Assembly (NCBI GenBank): GCA_050485745.1
Contig: JBJHBY010000212.1
Coordinates: forward strand, 1-6,100
Source: JBJHBY01 sp050485745
Lineage (GTDB): Bacteria > Pseudomonadota > Gammaproteobacteria > Pseudomonadales > CAMLJR01
DNA length: 6,100 bases
Direction of reading: 5' to 3'
The notes beneath the pieces were generated by a model. It was not told the DNA's origin, did no database searches, and saw only the letters and a program-made list of their open reading frames with translations. Of this stretch, positions 5,029-6,100 are shown in pieces. Made by a program: the position numbers and the translations under genes. Every line of letters begins with the position of its first letter. The first letter of the stretch is position 1.

Positions 5029-6100
5029 ATGCTCCCTCGCAATCCCACTTTCAGCCTCCGGCTGCGCGGCATGTCCCGCCTGCGCGCCCTGCTGTGCCTG
5101 CTGCTGGCGTATGGTCTGGCGCCGGCCCAGGCCGAAACCGACGCGCGCTTCAGCTGGGGGGGCTTCGGCACCCTCGGTGTAGTGTACAACGACTCGGATG
5201 ACATGGAGTTTATACGCGACCTCAACCAGCCTCGGGGTGTGTCCGGTGGCTGGAGTGCCCAGCCCGACACCCTGCTCGGTTTGCAGGGCCGTTACCGTCT
5301 GAACGAGGACTGGAGCGCAACGGTTCAGGTGGTGAGCCGCTATACGTACAACAGCAGCTATCGGCCGAAGATGACCTGGGGCTTTCTCAAGTACAGCCCC
5401 GATCCGGGCCTCGACCTGCGCCTGGGCCGGGTTGCCTGGGATATCTACATGCTCTCGGACGCGCGCAATGTGGGCTATTCCTATCTTTGGGTGAGGCCTC
5501 CACTGGAATACTTTGCGCTGCAGCAGGTGACCCACATCGACGGCGCTGATCTGGTGCTGCGCCGGGATACTGAGGTGGGGCTGTTCTGGACCAAGCTCTA
5601 CGCCGGTTACGCCGATGAGCGGATTCCCCTGGATACGGGCAACAGCTACGATCTCGCCGGTACCCGGGTGCTGGGGGGCAACCTGAACTACCAGACCCGC
5701 GACTGGTGGTTCCGGCTTGGCTACGCCCGGGCCCGGCTCGATAACGAGGCCGACGGCCTGATCGAGCTGGAGGCGGCGCTGGCGCAGACCGGGCTGCCCC
5801 GGGCGGCGCGCGCGGGACGACGCATCCGTCTCGAGGACGCCACCATCGAGCACTTCACCGCCGGGGTTGTCTATGAGCGTGGCCCGATGCTGGCCCAGGC
5901 CCTGTATGACCGTGGCAGGTCTGATTCCCTGTCCCACCCGAAACACGATTCCTGGTATCTGTTGTTCGGCTACCGCATCGCGGACTGGACACCCTTCATC
6001 GCCACCGCCCGCACCCGGGCGGACCGCCCCAGCCTGGATACCGGCCTGCCCCTCGACCACCCCCTCGCGCTGGCGGCGCGGCAGGCCGTGGATAGCGGCC
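5029..6100 (+). CDS. Outer-membrane porin-like beta-barrel protein (partial, 3' end outside window)
   Basis: The frame is open for 357 codons from ATG 5029 to the window edge with no stop. A signal peptide is clear: basic residues, the hydrophobic run ALLCLLLAYGLAPAQA, and a likely signal peptidase I cut after AQA at 35. The mature part begins with FSWGGFGTLGVVYN (41-54), a typical first porin strand. It continues with alternating polar/hydrophobic stretches rich in Tyr, Trp, Gly and Arg: TLLGLQGRYRLNEDWSATVQ (81-100), WGFLKYSPDPGLDLRLGRV (117-135), and a YSYLWVRPPLEYF segment (150-162). This fits a diffusion channel in the outer membrane. I recognise the general type from marine gammaproteobacteria but not a named family or substrate. 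A second ATG at 5071 (Met15) would give a shorter 21-residue signal peptide; neither start has a strong ribosome site (an AGG at 5018-5020 lies 8 nt before 5029). It is divergent from the lipoprotein gene, with starts about 33 bp apart. Confidence 0.8.
   Translation, partial: MLPRNPTFSLRLRGMSRLRALLCLLLAYGLAPAQAETDARFSWGGFGTLGVVYNDSDDMEFIRDLNQPRGVSGGWSAQPDTLLGLQGRYRLNEDWSATVQVVSRYTYNSSYRPKMTWGFLKYSPDPGLDLRLGRVAWDIYMLSDARNVGYSYLWVRPPLEYFALQQVTHIDGADLVLRRDTEVGLFWTKLYAGYADERIPLDTGNSYDLAGTRVLGGNLNYQTRDWWFRLGYARARLDNEADGLIELEAALAQTGLPRAARAGRRIRLEDATIEHFTAGVVYERGPMLAQALYDRGRSDSLSHPKHDSWYLLFGYRIADWTPFIATARTRADRPSLDTGLPLDHPLALAARQAVDSG

Noticed and set aside
3925..6060. A continuous minus-strand open frame of 711 codons covering the lipoprotein gene and extending across the porin region
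   Set aside because: The first part lies antisense to the porin-like gene, which has a signal peptide and beta-strand pattern on the plus strand. The upstream translation is low-complexity and resembles nothing, and a lipobox would then lie deep inside the protein. The real gene starts near 4995.

Overview
The window is GC-rich DNA with ordinary bacterial coding density. A sigma-54 promoter, a Lol-type lipoprotein signal and an outer-membrane porin-like protein point to a Gram-negative proteobacterium. A free-living, probably marine or hydrocarbon-habitat gammaproteobacterium is a reasonable inference, but no marker gene fixes the taxon.

Five protein genes alternate strictly in strand (+, -, +, -, +), so no two neighbours can share an operon. 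From left to right: (1) 178-1128 (+), a haloalkane dehalogenase of the DhlA-like HLD-I group; (2) 1149-2540 (-), a methyl-accepting chemotaxis protein with no membrane segment and with its Cache/PDC sensor after the signalling hairpin; (3) 2756-3937 (+), a 12-helix MFS transporter; (4) 3925-4995 (-), a lipoprotein with a concanavalin-like (polysaccharide-lyase-like) domain; (5) 5029 to beyond the window end (+), an outer-membrane porin-like beta-barrel protein, cut by the edge.

The regulatory signal is concentrated in two divergent regions. Between the chemoreceptor and the MFS gene lies a near-perfect sigma-54 promoter (GG-N10-GC) on the minus strand. It faces away from a good sigma-70 promoter on the plus strand, and an imperfect 16-bp dyad lies exactly between them. 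Between the lipoprotein and porin genes only about 33 bp separate the start codons. An AT-rich perfect inverted repeat and a candidate promoter for the porin lie inside the first codons of the lipoprotein gene. The two convergent junctions are tight: 20 bp between dehalogenase and chemoreceptor, with a hairpin holding both stop codons, and a 13-bp tail-to-tail overlap between the MFS and lipoprotein genes.

Functionally the genes do not form one evident pathway. The dehalogenase would hydrolyse halogenated alkanes in the cytoplasm and the chemoreceptor would feed an internal signal to the flagellar CheA/CheW system. The lipoprotein/porin pair could act together at the cell surface on a polysaccharide and its products (inference). 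I found no mobile element, CRISPR array, tRNA or rRNA. Nothing here amounts to a clearly new multi-gene system. The best leads are the inverted-architecture chemoreceptor with its sigma-54 promoter and the divergent lipoprotein/porin pair.
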